Shown: positions 1 through 12,205 of the stretch, one piece after another | Layout: each line of letters starts with the position of its first letter | How positions within the stretch are numbered: the first letter of the stretch is position 1 | From: Opeltia flavorubescens | Lineage: Eukaryota > Ascomycota > Lecanoromycetes > Teloschistales > Teloschistaceae | NCBI GenBank assembly: GCA_000442125.1 | Contig: KE546972.1 | Coordinates: 766,022 to 830,021 of the forward strand | Direction: 5' to 3' | Length of the DNA stretch: 64,000 nt | Translations under genes and position numbers: made by a program | Notes under the pieces: generated by a model | The model's input: only the letters and a program-made list of their open reading frames with translations | What the model was told of the DNA's origin: nothing | The model's database searches: none

Positions 1-970
1 TTCCTGCTATTTATCCAGTTTGTACTTTCCGGCAGCGTCCAAAATCGCCAGGACACATCCCCCTCTTCTATATCCATTCCGGCGTTTACATATGGATATT
101 ATTCTCAGCTATATCCAAATGGCGAAACTGCTGCCAGTACCACGAGCACGGTCACCGCCAGTACTACGAGTCTAGCCACTGCCAGTAATGATCAGCCGAG
201 TGGGACTACGACAGCATCAGAAAGTCAAGAGGAAGAGTTCATCGCTTCGATGTGCCAGCCCGTTAATCAGACCAAACAGCCAGATATGAACTTTCCCTGC
301 AACAAGATCCGCCTTTATGAGTACTCATGCGTCTATGGTCTGAGCTACCAAGAACTTCTACAACATGGTGGAAGTGACAGTGTTGCACCTCCCACCCATG
401 GTCCTAAGGATCAGCGGGGATGCTTCTGCGCGGACGAGGGACCTGGGCCACAGTATTGGCAGAATTCTATTGAGTACGTTGGAACTGTCTTGTTAGATGG
501 ATCAGCGAAATGTCTCACACATATATCGCAGTTGCTCAGAATGTCGGCGACTTCATGGAGCTTCAGCCGCAAATATTGAGGACTATGCGCCAGTTCCATA
601 CATCAAAGCTTTCTCCTCCGCTTATTGTGCTCAGCCCTCGTCCAGTCCCGTGGCCTTGTTCGATTACGCCACGATGTGGACTTCGACGGCCTCGATTGAG
701 CTTGGTACTACGACAGGCGGTACGGATGTTTTGGGTACCAGCACAGATGTTAGCCTGTATATGTATACAGCTTCTAAGGCAGCTGCTACGACAACAAATA
801 GTGGAAGCAGCACAGATATCAGGAGTACAAGCACTCCTTCTGGTACCACTCCAACACAAGAAAGCAGGACAGGAAGCGGAACTGAGGCGAGTTCAACCAA
901 TGCTGCTGGATATTTGGAAATTTCTAGGACTTTTGGGTTGATGCTGCTCGGGCTTTCGTGCGTTCTGTGA
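1..970 (+). CDS. Ser/Thr-rich GPI-anchored cell-surface protein, 5' end outside window
   Basis: Two exons are visible: 1-473 (open from the window edge) and 532-970, joined across a 58-nt GTACGT...CAG intron. The junction gives YWQNSIDCSECRRLHG, restoring a Cys-rich run (GCFC ... CSEC ... YC) typical of small secreted fungal domains. The first visible residues (FLLFIQFVLSGS) are hydrophobic and could be the core of a signal peptide that begins upstream. Ser/Thr-rich stretches lie on both sides of the Cys-rich core. The C-terminus is a Ser/Thr linker followed by a hydrophobic tail (FGLMLLGLSCVL) ending at the stop, the pattern of a GPI-attachment signal. An extracellular wall or membrane location is inferred; no enzymatic domain is recognised. 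About 303 residues are visible. Confidence 0.72.
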
Positions 971-1504
971 AAAAGGGGAAGCTCCTCGGCTCATGGGAAG
1001 GAGGGTATTCTCGGTGTTCTTTAGGTGTGACAATGATGTTAATTGCGCTCTAAAACAGAGTCATTACACGAAATCTAGCAGTAGACTTTTGAGAAGAACT
1101 TATGATTGATCCCAGTAGCAGTTGCATGCTTTTACCGTGACATGACTGTTTGGAAAGAACAACAGTCCTTGGCGACAAAACGGGATCCATGGGTCTTGGC
1201 GCGATCAGCATCCCAAGCGAAACATCAGCAAGCGAACTGTTTAAGTAGCCGTGGTAGCCTACACAAATACTTATCACTGATATCAACAATAAGGTGAGGA
1301 CTTGTCTACCCTGTCCCCTTGGCCCTCTATTGATATTGCCGTATTCACGCTTGCTTTACTCGGCAGTCACGCTTTCCTTTCTAACACGACAGCCTTATTT
1401 CCTTCGGGAAATAAGGCCTCCCCATCACCACGTCTTCCTATAAGAAGCGAAGGCTCTCTCCACCGTGTCAAGCTGAGTCTTTAGGATCAACGCAATCTAT
1501 ACTT
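971..1504. other. Intergenic: 3' flank of the GPI protein and 5' region of the deubiquitinase
   Basis: No supported gene. A GTGAGG donor-like site at 1294 and a pyrimidine-rich run at 1300-1330 suggest a leader with an intron. The deubiquitinase reading frame is already open from about 1415 (after an in-frame TAA at 1412) without an ATG, so an upstream coding or untranslated exon may lie here. Confidence 0.5.
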
Positions 1505-4500
1505 GTGCATGACTCAAGCTCACCGCTCTCTCCACTCACTCAGCCTTCTTCACCCCCCTCGACACTCCACCAAACCGAACAGGCAACCAACGTCACCTGC
1601 TCACCGTCATTTCAGTCTTCTATACCTCAGCATCTAGTTGTTCCTGCAAACGTTAGGGGTAGTTCTCCGATACCCGAGCTTTCCAGCACCGCCGCCAGTT
1701 CACCTACTGCTGCTTGTGCCCATTTGACGATCGAAAACGAGGAGGTCGGGGAATTAGCCGAAGTCGACAGTGAGAACTTAAAAGGACGGTTGAATTCACT
1801 GTCCGCTGCCGAGGCGAGAGGTGGCCCTTCCTTGTCCGCCCGTTCTTCTTCGCCCGCAAAACGTTTGGCATCGCAAATGGACGAGAACAGCGGCAACAAC
1901 CCTACCGATGACGTCGAAATGGAGGATACCCTTGCTCAAGATTCACAACATAAGCAGCTGAGCAGCTCCCGCGAAGCTATCAAACCGCCGAGGAAGAATT
2001 CTAGGAATCAGCAAAGTCGGCATAAGAGGGAGATGTCGTTGGATCCTCTGGCCGGTGATCCCACCTCGGCAGAAGGAAGCCTCTTGCCAGACAGATCTCG
2101 ATCCGCGGGTAATTCTACTTCCAGCCCAGCTTTCAATACTCCGCAGTCTGGAGCCTCTACGAACTCCTCCACCCAGCGTGATGTCACTGCAGCTAGACCC
2201 TTGGCGGGTACAAAACCTTCGAACCTACCTACAATAGACGACCAGATCGCGCAGGTGATGGAGCATACAAACAAGCCACTTCAAGAGGGTCAAAAAGGCT
2301 TCGTGATATCATGCAATTGGCTTGGGCGTGTATTGGCACGAGGATCAACCGATGATGTCGGGACAAAATTTGGCAAAGAGGCGGCGGAAGGCCCAGTAGG
2401 TCCGGTGGACAACAGTGGGATGGACATGGTGGTTGATCGATCAATGAAAGACCTGAAGGATGAAAAAGGGCAGCCGTTCATCCCTCTGAGACCGGAACTG
2501 GCCATGGGCGACGATTTCGAGATTATTCCTGAAGAAGCTTGGGATCTCATTCTTGGCTGGTATGGCTTAGCTCGTGGGTCACCTATTATCACCCGGTACT
2601 GTCACAATACTAGTTCCAGTGACACGATGGAGAACCTGCAATACGAGTTGCGGCCACCAATTTTCACGATCGTGAAAATGCCGGATACATCTGGTGGTAT
2701 GGACAAGCAGACGTTAGATGAGAAGGACGCCCTCCCGTTCAAGATTTCAGCTAGTAGACACAGATATTTCCAAAGCTTTTTGAAAGAGGCCAAGCAAGGG
2801 GCTCGGATCAACTTGAAGAGGAAAGTCCGTGTATGGAGAATCCTCAACGAATTACCAGCTGAGGCACCCAGTGGAATGATCACCCCAGCCCAGTCTCGGA
2901 GCAACTCTCCAGCCTTGAATAGCGTCACGAGTGTCAATCCAGGCAAGAACTTAGTACTAGACATCTCTCAGTTTGCCGAGTTGCAGCCAGGCTCAGAGCG
3001 TGAACTTATCGAAGCCAAAGATGAGACTGCCAATGAGAATTACAATGGTCACTTGTCACTAGATACCGTTGGCCTGGGTCAAGATAGCGTCGTGGTGCTT
3101 GAGGAACAGATTGGCGGTCCTGCAGGTGGCGAGTGGGTAGCTGAAGCGGCCATCGGCAAAGCCAAAGCAAATGGCATACCAATCAGTGTTACAAAGGCTG
3201 GCAACACCAAAGTCGCTAACAACCTCAGAGCCAAAGCCAATAGTAGCAGAACGGCAAGTCCAACACCTGGTCCATATCGAACACGAGCTCAGGCTCGCAA
3301 AGATGGGCGGACGCGGGGAACGATAGGCTTGAGCAACCTAGGGAATACCTGCTACATGAACTCAGCACTGCAGTGTATTCGAAGTTGTGACGAGTTGTCA
3401 CAGTACTTCCTTCGTAAGTCAAGAATCCCATCAGGTATGACACGATCGCTAAATTAAGCATCGTAGAGGACCACTACAAGAGAGAGCTCAACCCAAACAA
3501 TCCCCTAGCACATAATGGGATGGTGGCCAAAGCGTATGCATCTCTTGTTCGGGAAATGTATGGAGATGGCAATAGCTATGCTTTTGCGCCTAAGGCTTTC
3601 AAGAATGTCATTGGCAAATATGGTCCATCATTCTCGGGTTACGGGCAGCAAGATTCCCAGGAATTTCTTCTCTTTTTGCTCGACGGCTTGCAAGAGGATC
3701 TCAACCGCATCCAAAAGAAACCCTACATTGAGAAGCCAGACTCCACGGATGACATGGTAAACAACCCTGTTGCATTGAGGGAGATGGCTGCCAAGTGCTG
3801 GGACATATACAAAGCCCGCAATGATTCAGTGATTACTGACCTATTTGCCGGAATGTACAAGTCCACTGTCGTTTGCCCTGTCTGCGATAAAGTCAGTATC
3901 ATCTTTGATCCCTTCAATAATCTGACACTGCAACTACCGATCGAGAACGTATGGTCACGAAACTTCAATTACTTTCCTTTACACGCTCCACCGTTTATGG
4001 TTGGTGTCGACATTGACAAAAATGCAACGTTCAAAGCTCTCAAGGAACAACTTGCCTTGAAGACTGGCGCTGATGTGAGGAAACTTATCATCGCAGAGAT
4101 CTACAGGCAAAAGTTCTACAAGGTTTTCAAAGATGAGGACACCATTGCCGAGGAACGTATCCAAGATGGTGACCTCCTTTGCGTCTTCGAGCTGGAAGAC
4201 ATACCCACGAATTGGCCGCGACCAAAGAAACAAGTTCAAAAAAGAAACATGCTTTACATGAATCAAACAGTCTCCGAGGATGAAGAGCTCCCAGAGGGGG
4301 ATTCTCCGCAAGCTGACAAGATGCTTGTGGTCGTATACCACCGTCACACCAGACCTGGGATTACAAGGAGTCAACAGCAACGAGCGGTATTCGGAGTTCC
4401 TGGGTTAATAGTGGTGACGCGTGAAGAGGCAAGGGATTACGATGCCATCTTGCGTAAAGTCCTCGCGACCGTTGAAAGCATGACAACGAGAGACTTTTTG

Positions 4501-6574
4501 AGAGAATCAGATGAGCCGTATCAATCTCCCGAAGATTCTGATACAGTTCTCATGAATGCGGAAGAAGGAGACTCTTCTTCCGAGTCCAAAATCCAAGCTC
4601 AATCGGTTGACAGTGAAGATGGGATAGTGGACATATCGATGAGTGACGCTAGTACTGATCCACAAGCAAATTCTCGAATACGATATCCACCTGCAAAACC
4701 CAAATCGAAGCCACGGGCGAAGATGCTGCAGCCTGGAAATTTCATCACGCCTGAAGTCAGAAATCTGTTTGAGCTTTCATACCATACCACGGGCGAGACA
4801 ATACCGGCTTCTTTTACCCATATGAATGAGGACTGCAAGGATATGCCAAGTATTGCGTCCAGATTGCCTGAAGCCGCGGCTGCACATACTCGGACTACAG
4901 CCTCGAAGCTACAACGTCGGCTACAGAGGATTGGCAGTGCTTCTCCAAGCGACGAAGACGACGAGGAGATCACTCGCCCAGCTCAGTCCTTCCAAACGGA
5001 GACCATGGGGTCTGGTAGCGATGATGATGACGACTTGCCACCGGTTGAACGACTAGTGCAGCCGCCTCATCAAGGCTTCAGTAGGTTCAGCAAGAATACG
5101 CCCCGCACCAAGAAAGGGCTAATCACATACTCTCGTCAAGGCAAGCACCGATCGAATACCTCGAGCCGTGATGAGACCGAATCAGAGAGTGGTGGCACAC
5201 CATTGATTAAGCTTGGTGAGCAGATCTACGTTGACTGGAGCAATGAAGGTTATGAAGCGCTATTCGGCGGCACACCATCCAAGCACGACGACGAGGCAGA
5301 GATGCGAGGTGTAGGAACGTGGGAAATCATCGAATTGAAACCCGATCCAGAGTTGGCCGAGAAGAGGCGCACAAGGGCACAGCGCAGAAAGAATGGTGTA
5401 AGCTTGAATGATTGTCTCGACGAATTTGGCAAGGCAGAGATTCTGTCGGAGAACGATGCTTGGTATTGTCCTCGTTGCAAGGAACATCGCCGAGCCAGCA
5501 AGACATTCGAATTGTGGACCGCACCAGACATACTCGTTATCCATCTGAAACGATTCAGCTCTCAGGGACGATTGAGGGATAAGTTGGACGTCACAGTCGA
5601 CTTTCCTGTTGAAGGGTTAGATCTCACCAGTAGAGTGGCATCACAAGGCGAAGGTAGAAGTGCCGTCTACGATCTGTTTGCGGTAGACAATCACTACGGG
5701 GGTCTTGGGGGTGGACATTATACTGCATTTGCGAAGAACTTCTTCGACGGGAAATGGTACGAGTACAATGGTAAGTTTGACTGCTCGCTCCCTCAAATGG
5801 ACTTGAGACTGACAAGCTATAGATTCGCAAGTGACTCGACGTCCGAACCCTCAACACGTCGTTTCCAGTGCTGCATATCTTCTCTTCTACCGCCGACGTT
5901 CGAATCACCCTTTAGGCGGACCGTTCTTTGAGTCGATGATGAGCGGCACCGAGGACTCAGCCGCCGACTCTCAACCTAACTCTCGCAACGCATCCCCGAC
6001 GGGGGAAGGCAAGCGCCTCGACGACTCCTCCCGCATTGGCTCGTCGAGCGCTTTACGCGGAGTAGGAGCAGCTCACCAAACGGGAGGTGGTGGCGACGGA
6101 CTAACAACGAAGAGAACGGGAGTTGACGATGACTTACCGGGATATCCGGGATCAGAATTAGATGGCGCGCACGAACCGACGCTGGAAACGATGGACCTAG
6201 ATGAAGGCATCGCAGACATCTATGAGCCACTTCATCACTATGTTCCCAGTAGTCTCCATCAGTCATGGAGCTTTTCCCAAGTGCCGAATGAGTCGGAGCA
6301 ACTGCACGTGATCCGAGCACCGGCTGCGAGCGAGGATGGCAGCGAGGAGAATCTCTTCGATGGAGATAGCACCAAAGCGGCGAGCTCACCGCCCAGCGAG
6401 GTCGGCGATCGGTTAGCGGAGTTTGCAGAGGACGAAGGAACGACGAGCGGGGCTTTTGGACCTACGATACGGGGTGATACGCCTATTCAGGTGGAGCCTC
6501 CGTTGATGAGCGATGAGGATGGGCCGGTGGCGGAGGTGACGCCGCCAAAGGGAGAACCTATGTTTAAGGAATGA
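1505..6574 (+). CDS. ubp12: Ubiquitin carboxyl-terminal hydrolase, UBP12-like (DUSP + split USP)
   Basis: This is a cysteine protease that removes ubiquitin from proteins (peptidase family C19). Exons are to 3413, 3467-5770 and 5823-6574, with introns of 53 and 52 nt. Order: a Ser/Pro-rich disordered N-terminus; a DUSP domain (about 2290-2600, with GPVDNSGM and WDLILGWYGL); a catalytic Cys box NLGNTCYMNSALQC (Cys codon 3350); a zinc-ribbon pair CPVC (3874) and CPRC (5467) separated by a long acidic insert; a His box GGLGGGHYTAF (His codon 5716); then WYEYNDSQV after the second intron. DUSP plus a large USP insert is the architecture of yeast Ubp12 and human USP4/11/15. The start is unresolved. 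Codon 1505 is GTG and only marks where the listed frame begins. The first in-frame ATG is 1877. An ATG at 1509 would reach the same frame through a possible 65-nt intron at 1592-1656. Confidence 0.9.
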
Positions 6575-7311
6575 TGGATGGGAGCTCCGATTGAGGATGC
6601 GGGTGCAAGCGTATGGTAGTGAGTGAAAAAGCATTTTGCCTGCATATATAGCATAGCTTGTCATTTTTGCAGCTGTTTTTAATAGACAGCGTTTTTGTGT
6701 GCGTGGAGTATCTTTTTCTAGCTTCATTTGTAGGCGTTATGTATGAGATTTGTCACAGTGTTTTCTGTGAATCGATATCATAGAGCTGGTCTCCCCTACG
6801 AGAATTTGAATATACCTGATTAAAAGTGTGAAACCTGTCGCTGATAACCAGCGATACAGCTGTCAAGATACCCCTGCATGGCCCCCCCGAATGACCTGCA
6901 TAAACCCACCAACCATCCCATCAATCATCCCACCAATTTCCACCTCGGTTGAAAGGGTCCCACGCTAATCCATACCCCTGCTGAACCCCGCGCCATGGCG
7001 CCATGTGAGAGAAGCACACATCAAATCCAGGTGATGGGCTTATCATCCTTTGCCGTTTTCGAGTCATCCGTTCATGTATATATGATCTTTATGGGTCTTT
7101 GATCTGGTCCATCGTGACTGTCTCTCGTTTTTCAAGTCTATAGTCCTGTGTGGTTGTTTTATACCATCTCTTCCTTTCGTTTTCTTTGTTCTGCTATCGT
7201 CTCGCCAATTACCACACAAAACCGTTGCATCTTTATTCCGTCCTTGTATACAGCTTCTTCTTTGGTACCATTCTCTAGTCTCCTTTCATTGGCATCACAA
7301 CGCCGCCGCCA
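6575..7311. promoter_or_regulatory. Intergenic region with pyrimidine-rich 5' leader of the next gene
   Basis: No gene is supported. The stretch 7080-7300 is rich in T and C (runs such as TCTCGTTTTTC), as is common just upstream of fungal start codons. No specific factor site could be assigned. Confidence 0.4.
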
Positions 7312-8613
7312 ATGTCCCCGTCCCCGTCATCATCATCCATGGAGCGACATCTCTCCCGCGCCGACGAGGCCCAGCTTGCTGAAGCGCTCGACCTTCGCCG
7401 GAAGCAGATTGACCGGGAGATCTCCGAATTCAAGGTCGAGAAGGAGAAGGAATTCCGGAAGTTTGAGAAGCGCTTGAGGTCGGAGAAGAGGGATGCGGAG
7501 AGGCAGAAGATTCTGCAGTGTGAAAGGGAGGTGGGGAAGTTGGAGGGGAAGGGGAGGAGGAGAGGGGGCTCGTCCTTAAGGAATGATGAGAGTGTTGGGG
7601 GAGACGGAGGGGAGAATGGGGAGGTAGTTCTGGATGGTGGGGGTAGGGGAGGGAGTGGGGTGAGGTTTGGGGGTGCTACTGAGATACCGCTCGAGAGTGA
7701 TGGGGTGCAGCGGAAGAAGGAGAGCGAGCAACCGGTTCATGAAAGGGAGGTGGAGTTTCAGGGACTTTTTACGCCGACGTATCTCCCGCTACTGAGTGGA
7801 GGGGAACGAGATTACGATCTCCGAGACGATGTCGCCAACAAGGACTCAAATGGAACCCTGCAGTCTGGTCGACAGGGGCAAGAATCTGCGTCAGCGGCAT
7901 CGAATCGAACGGCACCCTTTCCTGGTAGCGCACCCACTATTCCAGCGAGCCCTCATCACCTTTCAACCAGCGACCCACGCAAAATATCCATGTCGTCTCG
8001 ACGTTCCTCTTCTCGGTCAGACACGTCAGTCTCTTCCCTCCGGAGCAGTATCCAAGACAAAAAGCAGCCACGCTCCCCTAAGAGGGTCCTGTTCTCCATC
8101 AACAACGTCGTTGTGTCGCCAAGCACCAGCCCGACTATGCAACGAAAGAATAACGCGTCGAGGAAGAGCGGCGGTGATCAGATCCATAACAATAGTGATT
8201 CAATGAATGAGAAGGTGGAGATCATTCCATCAGACTTCTCAAGCTGGCAGCGCGACCCGTCCGGCCAATCGAGCAAAACCGCGTTGACGAATATCCCCAC
8301 CAGCAACGGCCATATTATCAATGGTACCAGCAAGCTGTCACATCCTGCCGCCCATATCGGACGGCCTAGTACATCCCCCTCGCTTGGCGCAGATGGCTTC
8401 GAGCATATACGCGCTGAAGACGACGATGATCTTTTTGCTTTTGATGAGGATATTAGGTATCGGGACGAGGATCAGGAGACGCAAGAGGAGAAAGATGGCG
8501 AGGAAGATATTGAGGAGAGTGCGAAGGTGGAGCTGCTGCCAACGAGTAGTCCGCATGCGGGTAGTTTGCCGATTGAGATCAAGTGGCCTGGGAGGAAGGA
8601 TCCGAGGGGATGA
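7312..8613 (+). CDS. Conserved-looking fungal protein with N-terminal charged coiled coil, function unknown
   Basis: Single exon of 433 codons from an ATG in a typical context (GCCAATGTC). Residues about 10-75 are dense in Lys, Arg and Glu with heptad-like spacing (IDREISEFKVEKEKEFRKFE), suggesting a coiled coil. The middle is a low-complexity Gly/Ser-rich, probably disordered region. A distinctive block near residue 262 reads KRVLFSINNVVVSPSTSP and looks like a short conserved motif. The C-terminus is acidic (DDDDLFAFDED) and ends in a short PIEIKWPGRKDP block. There is no signal peptide, membrane segment or catalytic motif. I do not recognise the family, and I would not assign a role beyond a probably intracellular scaffold-like protein. 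Confidence 0.75.
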   Translation: MSPSPSSSSMERHLSRADEAQLAEALDLRRKQIDREISEFKVEKEKEFRKFEKRLRSEKRDAERQKILQCEREVGKLEGKGRRRGGSSLRNDESVGGDGGENGEVVLDGGGRGGSGVRFGGATEIPLESDGVQRKKESEQPVHEREVEFQGLFTPTYLPLLSGGERDYDLRDDVANKDSNGTLQSGRQGQESASAASNRTAPFPGSAPTIPASPHHLSTSDPRKISMSSRRSSSRSDTSVSSLRSSIQDKKQPRSPKRVLFSINNVVVSPSTSPTMQRKNNASRKSGGDQIHNNSDSMNEKVEIIPSDFSSWQRDPSGQSSKTALTNIPTSNGHIINGTSKLSHPAAHIGRPSTSPSLGADGFEHIRAEDDDDLFAFDEDIRYRDEDQETQEEKDGEEDIEESAKVELLPTSSPHAGSLPIEIKWPGRKDPRG

Positions 8614-9316
8614 AAGGTCATGATTTTTTTATGTGCAGGGTTGCGAAGTGTGAATGGTTCAGAACGGAGATATGAAAAGAGTACTATTTCTGCTCTCTTC
8701 GATTATCCCTTTTCGATTTTACGGTCAGCCATCTCATCCTATTTCCACCATTCGACCCGCCAATGCAAAAGCTCCGATCAGAGTCACCCTGCCGTGCAGA
8801 TGAAGCATCTTAAAATAACAAAAGTAACAGCGGCCATGTATCATGGGACTGTCAGTCTCAATGACATGACGATCATAATCATCGATACAGGCTGCCTCGA
8901 TTATGCAGTAGCCTTGGCGGCTGGCTCGGCAGAGCTGGGAGGTGAAAGAACACCCAGGTAAGTCAATCTATTATCTATACATTCCTATCCTAACAAAGGC
9001 TGCTGCGATAGCTGGTGCATTTCCATAAGAAACTAAGGTCCGGAGGTTAATCAAGAAACTCCTCGAGCGCCAAATGCAGGTATCCATTGTTTCGTCTGTC
9101 AACGTCATGTCTGTAAGCTTGTCGGACTATTAGCGAACGAACAACTTTAACCACCACCAAATGACGAGAATCAATTACGCGGAAGCGACAAGCTGGCGAT
9201 AGCCGCCAATTCTACATCAATAGTCGAGGCTTCTATCCAATGATTCATTGAAATAAAAGATCACATATTACGTTATTGCACATTGCTTCGCCAGAAAGCA
9301 GCCCGAAGAAGTCAAT
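8614..9316. other. Intergenic, no gene seen
   Basis: A 113-codon ATG frame begins 7 nt after the preceding stop, but its composition is not protein-like and no domain is recognised. It is treated as 3' untranslated sequence. The remainder is the promoter region of the gene at 9317. Confidence 0.4.
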
Positions 9317-10309
9317 ATGCGGCCTTCAGTCATTGCGTTTCAAGCGTTGACTATGATGAGCTCCTGCCTCAGTCTAGCAATACCGACACCAGCAAATGAC
9401 TTTTCAGGCCCTGGTATTGACATTCATTCTTTGAACGTCCCAGTGAGACCGTCAAGAGATCTCTCCAATACGATTGTGACTATAACCGAGCTCACCATCA
9501 CTGCTACATTCGAACCGCCACATCTATTCTACAACATATACTATTTCCTGGTGACGCAATGGAGTTTAGGCTTCAACATGCGAATTACCACGCCGCGTAG
9601 ATTTAGCACCGGATACCCGGGCGGCGGGCAGATCTCAACCGTCATTCTGCCCACGGCGGCAAGTCTGCCCTTTAATTTTAATACGATTATTGTTGCGGCA
9701 GTGCTGGAAAGGATGCTGGAGTATATGTCGACGCATGATTTGCAGCCGCGATTGCTCAAGGCTTCGTTGTCTACTCCTGCGAATCCCTCTCGTGTTGTTG
9801 GGGCTATTAGGAATGAATATACACCACCTAGGAGGCCCGGCGGCATGACTCCTGCTCTTGCAGATGATGATGAAATGGTCGAGGTGGTCGCGAATTCTAC
9901 AGCTAATGACGGAATCGACGTACGCGTCCGTTTCCGCGGGCAAAGCTCCGTCTACCCGCTCATCACGCAGAAAATCTGGCTCGCGTCCCTCACGGGCTTC
10001 ACGGCGCAGGTCCTCGCTCAGGCCCGCTCAACTGATGATCTAGTAGCACGACGGCCGTATCTTACCTACGTGCAAGCTCGCACGTCGAGCTACATCCTGC
10101 AGGTGAATGTTAGGGTGATGGATGTTCCGTGGGGGAAGCAGCCGATGAAGATGGAAGGGTTTATGCACGCGATGACTATTATGCTTGTTGATGTGGTTTT
10201 GGCGAGGAGGTATGAGATTGTAAGGGTGGAGGTTGTGGATGAGGATTGGGTTGCTGCGGTTTATGAGTTGGGGTATGTTGCTGTTAATCAGGGGGTTGAG
10301 AGTGCTTGA
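9317..10309 (+). CDS. Secreted protein of unknown function
   Basis: Single-exon frame of 330 codons starting at ATG 9317. The first about 22 residues (MRPSVIAFQALTMMSSCLSL) form a plausible signal peptide, followed by AIPTPAND, a likely cleavage zone. The rest is a globular-looking chain with many Val, Thr and Ile residues. There is no Ser/Thr linker or GPI tail, and almost no Cys in the mature part, so it does not look like a typical Cys-stabilised effector. I do not recognise a domain. GC-rich third positions and one long uninterrupted frame support it as a real gene. It lies in an accessory-looking stretch between the coiled-coil gene and a HET gene. Confidence 0.65.
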   Translation: MRPSVIAFQALTMMSSCLSLAIPTPANDFSGPGIDIHSLNVPVRPSRDLSNTIVTITELTITATFEPPHLFYNIYYFLVTQWSLGFNMRITTPRRFSTGYPGGGQISTVILPTAASLPFNFNTIIVAAVLERMLEYMSTHDLQPRLLKASLSTPANPSRVVGAIRNEYTPPRRPGGMTPALADDDEMVEVVANSTANDGIDVRVRFRGQSSVYPLITQKIWLASLTGFTAQVLAQARSTDDLVARRPYLTYVQARTSSYILQVNVRVMDVPWGKQPMKMEGFMHAMTIMLVDVVLARRYEIVRVEVVDEDWVAAVYELGYVAVNQGVESA

Positions 10310-12205
10310 TGTCGATGGTAGGAATTGTTTTATTCTGTGGATGGATATCTAGGGAGGTATATAGGTAGTAGTCGTGGGGAGAGAGAGAGAGAAAGCAGCG
10401 GAGAACAAATGTGTCCGAATAGCAATTCTCGATCGCCTGCTCTTACACGCAAGGGCATAGGGATTGACGTTTCTGTTACACTAGCACGGAGGAAAAAACG
10501 GCTATTGCGTATATAACATAAAGAAACTCCGACTGTCAAAGTCAGGTCCCATCCATTTCTCAAGACTTATCCAAAAAGTCGTACTCGGTGGATAGAGCAT
10601 AAATAGAAGGGAATGTTCGAAAGTTCTAATGAAAAGTAGATTTGGTGGAAGTAAAATTTCAATGGGAGAGGCATGTTTAGCGGACTTCGAACGAGAGGAT
10701 ATGTGAAGTTTGCACAACATCAAGTTTGATTGGTCATTGAAAGTTGAAAAACTGGGAAACAGCACCGTTTTCGGCTTCGATTTCTCATTCCCTTGGGAAT
10801 TATACGGAAATGATATCGTGAGTTGCCGAACTTGTGGTGCTTTTTAATGTATTGGCTGACGGTCCCTGAGTTTTGAGATGTCGACTTACTAAATATGCGA
10901 TGGTGTTGCTACCACTGCTCGTAAGGTCATGCCTAGCCAATTTGATCGGAGGGGATCTTTCATGATGATTGACGTTTCCTGGAAAGCTTATGAAATAGTT
11001 ATATCCTAAGTCATTTGTCATGCCGGATTTCTTGCGTCTGCTGGCCATGAGCGTTCGTATGCCCTTACAATACGTCGAATTTGATAGGGTAAAGCTATTC
11101 GATCAGTATTGGCGATTCAAGTTGGGCGGTATGGTATCTGGCAAGAAGCGTAACAGAATTATCGTATCTTATGATCATCTCAAAGAAATGCCTGGGTCTA
11201 GCATTACTCTACTCCTTTTGTTGGGTATATCCGCAAGCTGACGGTAGCGCTTCCCCTCTGTTCGTTTGCAAGCCCATGATATCACTCTGATCAACCGACT
11301 TCGTTTGATATCATAGCTGTTGCGCCTGCCGGGCCTGCCATATGATGGAGTTATGGCTACTAGTGGCTTGGCGCCATGTTGTCACTCTGTAGCAATTTAG
11401 AAAGTCAACATCTCAATAGACCAAAGTGCCTAAAGCCTTCAAATAGCCATCAAATGTAGTTGTATTTCTTGCTCAATCGAAAGCTCTTATATCACTATGA
11501 TCAAAGAAAAAAATTATGAGCCGGCTAAATTGCAACGCCCCAGAGGATCCAGCGGGCATACATCATTACCTACCTACATGATTGCTGCTGATATGGCACG
11601 CTGTCCCCAGAGCACTCCTGCTGATTTCTAGGTCCAGCATACTCACAGGCTGAAAACATGAGTATTGCCCACTGCAGTCAGGGTGGCACGGTCAATGGCC
11701 CTCGACATATCTGTCTGGGTGGGATCATGCCAAGGCGGCTCCAAAAACAAGACGAATCGCATTCGACCTTGAACCGCCATCGCCCAACTATGGCGCAGTA
11801 TGAGCCACCTCGATGCGATTTCTCCGTACGACCTGCAGCAAGGCTGTCGTACCAAATGACAGAAGATATTCCATCATTAGGAACAAAGCTTCCTTCTTCC
11901 AATGGTGTCTCTGGCCGTATCTTTCAGACTAATTTAATGTCTATCGCTGGAGCTCCGTCTTATACATGCTCATCACAAGCTGAGTGCACAGTTGTTCAAC
12001 CATCTTGAGGACTCGACAAGACGTGGAATGGGCGGAAGAAAAGGCTACCTTGTGACTCGTTTCCCAACTTACATGCTAGGATCTTTGCTACATTTCTATT
12101 TCATCAGCTGCTAGCCCTACCTAAGGTAACAGCCTTGTATTTGGTGTTAGAAGTGCTTGAAGCTCCATTCAGTAAAGACTGTACTACTCGAAGTCATTGG
12201 ACAAA
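10310..12205. other. 1.9 kb gap with only weak, unrecognised frames
   Basis: Two ATG frames were considered. One on the minus strand begins at 11048 (MASRRKKSGM) and meets a GTAAGT donor near 10,890, so it could be a first exon, but no continuation is recognisable. One on the plus strand at 11658-12008 (116 codons) has no family resemblance. The sequence is more AT-rich than the flanking genes and may hold an eroded gene. Nothing is confidently annotated. Confidence 0.35.

Noticed and set aside
1106-1297. 63-codon frame as first exon of the deubiquitinase
   Set aside because: Joining its GTGAGG donor at 1294 to the available acceptors does not lead into the USP frame.
8620-8961. 113-codon ATG frame after the coiled-coil gene
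   Set aside because: Starts 7 nt after the previous stop and looks like untranslated sequence.
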